A stretch of DNA of 8,668 nt from Legionella genomosp. 1 (lineage in GTDB: Bacteria; Pseudomonadota; Gammaproteobacteria; Legionellales; Legionellaceae), in NCBI GenBank assembly GCA_945865355.1, contig CAMBDN010000102.1:1-8668 (forward strand), read 5' to 3'. The position numbers and the translations under genes are program-made. Position 1 is the stretch's first letter; each line of letters starts with the position of its first letter. Of the stretch, positions 6,062 to 8,668 are shown piece by piece. The notes beneath the pieces are model-generated. The model was not told the origin of the DNA, ran no database searches, and worked only from the letters and a program-made list of their open reading frames with translations.

Positions 6062-7012
6062 ATGAAACTTGCCATTTTGATGGATCCATTACATACCTTA
6101 AAACCTTATAAAGACTCCACAGTAGCCATGATAAAAAGTGCGCAGATCTTGGGTTGGTCGTGTGCGTATTTTACCCAATCAGATTTGTTTTGTCGGCAGG
6201 GGCATGCCTATGCCAATATGCATGCGTTGACGGTGCATGACAAGACAACAGATGATTGGGCAGATGTCACGCAATTAGGGGAGCAACCACTCACTGCGTT
6301 TGATATCATTCTAATGCGTAAGGATCCACCTTTTGACATGGAATACATTTATGCAACTTACGCGTTGGAGTTGGCTGAGAAAGAGGGGGTATTGATAGCT
6401 AATAAGCCACAAAGCTTGCGTGACGCGAATGAAAAATTTTTTACTTTAAATTTCCCCCAATGTTGCCCGCCGACGTTAGTGACCCGTGAAATCAGTCGGT
6501 TACGCGGATTTTGGCAAGAGCATCGGAATGTAATTTTCAAACCACTTGAAGGGATGGGTGGGAGCGCTGTTTTTCATGTCGATGATGAAGGGCGCAATTT
6601 ATCAGTGATTTTAGAAGTATTAACGCAGCGGCAAAATGTAAGCATCATGGCGCAGCAATACATCCCTGAGATTCGTAATACAGGGGATAAACGAATTTTA
6701 TTAATTAATGGTGAGCCCGTGCCTTTCGCCTTGGCTCGTATTCCTTCACCGGGTGAATTGCGCGGTAATTTGGCGGCTGGTGCCCAAGGAAAGGTTGTTG
6801 CAATTAATGACAGAGACCGTTGGCTATGTAATGAAATTGCTCCTACGCTGCGAGCCAAAGGCTTGTATTTTGTAGGAATTGATGTAATTGGTGATTTTCT
6901 AACAGAAATTAATGTCACTAGCCCAACGTGTATTAAGGAGATTACGGCAGAAACCGGGTTAGATATTGCCGGTGATTATTTACGCTGCTTGGCGTCTCTT
7001 GTGGCTACTTAA
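6062..7012 (+). CDS. gshB: Glutathione synthetase
   Basis: Adds glycine to gamma-glutamylcysteine using ATP, the second step of glutathione synthesis, in the cytoplasm. The 316-residue product has the same length as E. coli GshB and an ATP-grasp layout. Family blocks include ILMRKDPPFDMEYIYATY (83-100), IANKPQSLRDANEKFFT (112-128), the nucleotide-binding FKPLEGMGGSAVF (159-171), and DKRILLINGEPVPFALARIP (209-228). RGNLAAG (234-240) and GIDVIGDFLTEINVTSPT (272-289) complete the set, the last with metal and substrate residues. The start is supported by the G-rich site just upstream. Its stop codon lies 8 nt inside the convergent trmL gene, so the two 3' ends overlap antisense. Confidence 0.97.
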   Translation: MKLAILMDPLHTLKPYKDSTVAMIKSAQILGWSCAYFTQSDLFCRQGHAYANMHALTVHDKTTDDWADVTQLGEQPLTAFDIILMRKDPPFDMEYIYATYALELAEKEGVLIANKPQSLRDANEKFFTLNFPQCCPPTLVTREISRLRGFWQEHRNVIFKPLEGMGGSAVFHVDDEGRNLSVILEVLTQRQNVSIMAQQYIPEIRNTGDKRILLINGEPVPFALARIPSPGELRGNLAAGAQGKVVAINDRDRWLCNEIAPTLRAKGLYFVGIDVIGDFLTEINVTSPTCIKEITAETGLDIAGDYLRCLASLVAT

Positions 7013-7451
7013 ATCCTAGTTGACGCCACGCTTCAAAGAGAATGATGGCCACTGAATTGGATAAATTAAGACTGCGGCTAGTGGCTTGCATGGGTATGCG
7101 AATACTAGAGTAGCGATCACGAATCGTAGGGGGTAGGCCGCGAGTCTCTGGTCCAAATAACAACATATCTTCATCTTGATATTTTATTTCACTATAGCTT
7201 TGCTGTGCTTTGGTAGAGCAGGCAAAAATTCGACGCGAGCTGTTATTTTCAATAAATTCTTGTTCGTCATGGTAATGAATGATGCTAGCCCATTCATGAT
7301 AATCGAGTCCTGCACGACGCATTCGTTTGTCGTCTAGGGTGAATCCAAGCGGGTGAATAAGGTGCAACTGAGCGCCGCTATTAGCGCACAGTCGGATGAT
7401 GTTCCCAGTATTCGGTGGAATTTCAGGCTGCAGGAGGGCTATATGTAGCAT
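7005..7451 (-). CDS. trmL: tRNA (cytidine/uridine-34 2'-O)-methyltransferase
   Basis: A SPOUT-class methyltransferase that 2'-O-methylates the wobble base of certain leucine tRNAs. The 148-residue product shows PEIPPNTGNIIRLCANSGA (9-27) and DDKRMRRAGLDYHEW (40-54). The knotted SAM-binding end has FGPETRGLP (99-107) and IPMQATSRSLNLSNSVA (119-135). E. coli TrmL is slightly longer (about 157 residues). The start codon lies within mlaA (29-nt overlap) and has no visible Shine-Dalgarno. The MLxI N-terminus nevertheless matches the family, so translation is probably coupled to mlaA. Its 3' end overlaps gshB by 8 nt on the opposite strand. Confidence 0.95.
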   Translation of the reverse strand: MLHIALLQPEIPPNTGNIIRLCANSGAQLHLIHPLGFTLDDKRMRRAGLDYHEWASIIHYHDEQEFIENNSSRRIFACSTKAQQSYSEIKYQDEDMLLFGPETRGLPPTIRDRYSSIRIPMQATSRSLNLSNSVAIILFEAWRQLGFK

Positions 7452-8232
7452 TTTTTGCAGTCGTTAGTGGGAATCTTGAAGGGGTCCCATTTGCAGGTTT
7501 CTCGGCAGGTGCTTTTTTGTCGTCATCATCACCTACATAAAGTGAGCCATTTTCTGCTTGTTCTCCCGTAATGAGGTAGTTACGATGTTGCAAATAGGCC
7601 TCGCGGATAAATGTATATTTGTCCAAGCCCTCGTCCAACAAACGGTCAGTGTCAAGCATTTGTGAACGGAGATCAACATAGCGTAATGCGAGTATTCCAT
7701 AGATGGCGGCATTTGAGTTGATGTAGGGGTAGGGTGTGAAGAACGCGTAATCAAACATCATCCCCATGCCATCACGTATGGTACTTGGTCCTAGGAATGG
7801 AATGACAATATAGGGTGATTTTTTGTCGCCCCATTGGGCGAAAGTTAATCCTAAATCATTGCTGTGCGGCGGCATACTCCAGGTGCTCGCTACATCGACG
7901 ATACCGGCAATACCAAAGGTAGAGTTAGCAATAAAACGCCATGTGTCTTTAATTGCATAATTCCATTTTGCTTGTAGCAAATCGTTAGCAACTGTTGGCA
8001 GCATGTTCACGTTGTTGTAAGCATTATTAATTCCAGCACGAACAAAAGAAGGGAAGACAGCATGATAAACTTTTGCGGCAGGTCTTAAGAGAACGTGGTC
8101 AAAAGCCATATTAAATTTGTGGGTTTTGCGATTAATCGATTCAAGTGGATCATCGGGGTTAGTCCCTTTAGAAATACAGCCTAGTAAAAGCATGCTGCTG
8201 GCTATAATTGTAAGCTTAGTGATTAATCGCAT
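7423..8232 (-). CDS. mlaA: Outer-membrane lipoprotein MlaA (VacJ)
   Basis: The outer-membrane component of the Mla pathway, which removes misplaced phospholipids from the outer leaflet and passes them to periplasmic MlaC. The 269-residue protein begins with a lipoprotein signal, and the lipobox LLGC places the lipidated cysteine at Cys19. Ile at +2 is consistent with outer-membrane sorting. The mature part shows DPLESINRKTHKFN (28-41), FIANSTFGIAGIVDVA (100-115), LGLTFAQWGDKKSPYIVIPF (127-146), LGPSTIRDG and DRLLDEGLDKYTFIREAYLQ (196-215). The last 40 residues are low-complexity, with a DDDDKK run and Pro/Ala-rich tail. No mlaBCDEF genes are in the window, which is common for mlaA. It heads a two-gene transcript with trmL. 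No strong ribosome binding site is visible before 8232. Confidence 0.95.
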   Translation of the reverse strand: MRLITKLTIIASSMLLLGCISKGTNPDDPLESINRKTHKFNMAFDHVLLRPAAKVYHAVFPSFVRAGINNAYNNVNMLPTVANDLLQAKWNYAIKDTWRFIANSTFGIAGIVDVASTWSMPPHSNDLGLTFAQWGDKKSPYIVIPFLGPSTIRDGMGMMFDYAFFTPYPYINSNAAIYGILALRYVDLRSQMLDTDRLLDEGLDKYTFIREAYLQHRNYLITGEQAENGSLYVGDDDDKKAPAEKPANGTPSRFPLTTAKNATYSPPAA

Positions 8233-8262
8233 AATGACTTTATTTATTGGGATTTAAAACCC

Positions 8263-8437
8263 ATGTTACACCAGATTAACTGGCTTGAAAACGTATTCGC
8301 CATTCCTTCAGTTGTCCATTTTTTAAGAATGGATTCATTCGGGGCATTAAACGTTGATCGTCCCCCACCGATTTTACCTTGGAAACACCTGTTGCCTCAT
8401 AAATAAATGTTACCGAAGGACCTATTCGTTGCCTCAT
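8263..8437. other. Short overlapping open frames on both strands, coding status unclear
   Basis: Between mlaA and the right-edge gene (8233-8552) no clear gene exists, but one block is open in several frames. Leftward, ATG 8437 to TAA 8276 would give 53 residues with protein-like composition, including KSVGDDQRLMPRMN and LKNGQLKEWRIRFQ. A second leftward frame is open across the same region, with NESILKKWTTEGMAN. Rightward, ATG 8263 to TAA 8406 would give 47 residues, including INWLENVFAIPSVVHFL. None has a good ribosome binding site and I recognise none. At most one can be real. The block may instead be part of a mobile or repeated element whose end is the repeat pair alongside. Confidence 0.3.
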
Positions 8438-8453
8438 AATTCATGTTACCGAA
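8391..8453. repeat. Two tandem imperfect repeats, possible insertion-sequence end
   Basis: Two copies of a 26-27 bp unit lie at 8391-8417 and 8428-8453, 37 bp apart. Each has the core GTTGCCTCATAA, a variable 3-4 nt, then ATGTTACCGAA. Read leftward, the outer copy gives TGTTCGGTAACAT, a TGT-starting end with a second internal copy. This is the arrangement of transposase-binding repeats at the ends of IS21-type elements. I see no opposite end or transposase of that type in the window. A single inverted ATGAGGC at 8514-8520 and a 9-nt direct repeat AAATATCCT (8471 and 8484) lie nearby. Confidence 0.6.
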
Positions 8454-8552
8454 CAGAGACGTTATTAACAAAATATCCTCCGCAAATATCCTAGCGGGGT
8501 GAAGGGGCCGGCAATGAGGCCTGTGTGTAGCGAATTATAAAAAAACAAAAAA

Positions 8553-8668
8553 TTAAAATTTGTTTTTAAGTTTCGCTATGTCGTCTTGGGACAAGCCAGT
8601 AAATCGACTAATTTTATCTAATGGCTCATTGTCCCTTAACATGTTAATGGCTATTTTTTCGATGCCTA
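8553..8668 (-). CDS. C-terminal tail of a probable Rpn / PD-(D/E)XK transposase-like protein (cut by right edge)
   Basis: The leftward frame is open from the right edge to the TAA at 8553-8555 and encodes 37 complete codons. The residues read GIEKIAINMLRDNEPLDKIS followed by RFTGLSQDDIAKLKNKF. This is the pattern that closes many Rpn-family recombination-promoting nucleases (annotated as putative transposases): a helix with A-x-N-(M/L)-L, then I-S-x-x-T-G-L-S-x-x-x-I-x-x-L. The catalytic PD-(D/E)XK domain would lie beyond the edge, so the gene cannot be judged intact or broken. An AT-only inverted repeat (AAAAACAAA 8541-8549 with TTTGTTTTT 8559-8567) overlaps the stop and might act as a weak terminator. 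Confidence 0.55.
   Translation of the reverse strand, partial: GIEKIAINMLRDNEPLDKISRFTGLSQDDIAKLKNKF

Noticed and set aside
6574..6918. Leftward 114-codon frame inside gshB
   Set aside because: Antisense shadow of the conserved ATP-grasp core of gshB.
8391..8492. CRISPR-like repeat array
   Set aside because: Only two imperfect units with a 10-nt spacing between them, and no cas genes.

Overview
The window reads as chromosomal DNA from a gammaproteobacterium. The gene set is murI, gpsA, secB, yibN, gshA-gshB, trmL and mlaA, and yibN-secB-gpsA lie in the order seen in enterobacteria (there yibN-grxC-secB-gpsA). The moderate GC content, the IS debris and an unrecognised partial protein with an acidic C-terminus would fit Legionellales (Coxiella/Legionella/Rickettsiella-like bacteria). 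That placement is inference; no rRNA or other taxonomic marker is present.

Layout. 1-563 (+): 3' part of an unrecognised gene that enters from the left edge. 580-1389 (+): murI, glutamate racemase. 1442-3607 (-): a run transcribed leftward, yibN-like membrane rhodanese, secB, then gpsA. grxC is absent between yibN and secB, and a strong palindromic hairpin lies between secB and gpsA. 3608-4026: 419 bp without an intact gene, holding a frameshifted remnant of an IS256/Mutator-type transposase on the minus strand. 4027-4639 (-): a cytosolic single-domain rhodanese overlapping a small two-helix membrane protein. 4640-4760: divergent promoter region. 4761-7012 (+): gshA-gshB, the two steps of glutathione synthesis, with gshA of the type III (Acidithiobacillus/Nitrosomonas-like) ligase family. 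7005-8232 (-): mlaA followed by trmL, overlapping each other by 29 nt; trmL also overlaps the 3' end of gshB tail to tail. 8233-8552: repeats and short overlapping open frames, possibly an IS end. 8553-8668 (-): C-terminal tail of a probable Rpn/PD-(D/E)XK-type transposase-like protein, cut by the right edge.

Most intact genes are housekeeping: cell-wall D-glutamate (murI), phospholipid backbone synthesis (gpsA), protein export (secB), outer-membrane lipid asymmetry (mlaA), tRNA wobble modification (trmL) and thiol redox (gshA, gshB). Two rhodanese genes close to gshAB give a mild sulfur/thiol flavour. I see no phage module, CRISPR array, toxin-antitoxin pair or recognisable new defence system. 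The parts worth a second look are the partial gene at the left edge, the decayed transposase, the secB-gpsA palindrome, the small membrane protein paired with a rhodanese, and the repeat-rich right end.
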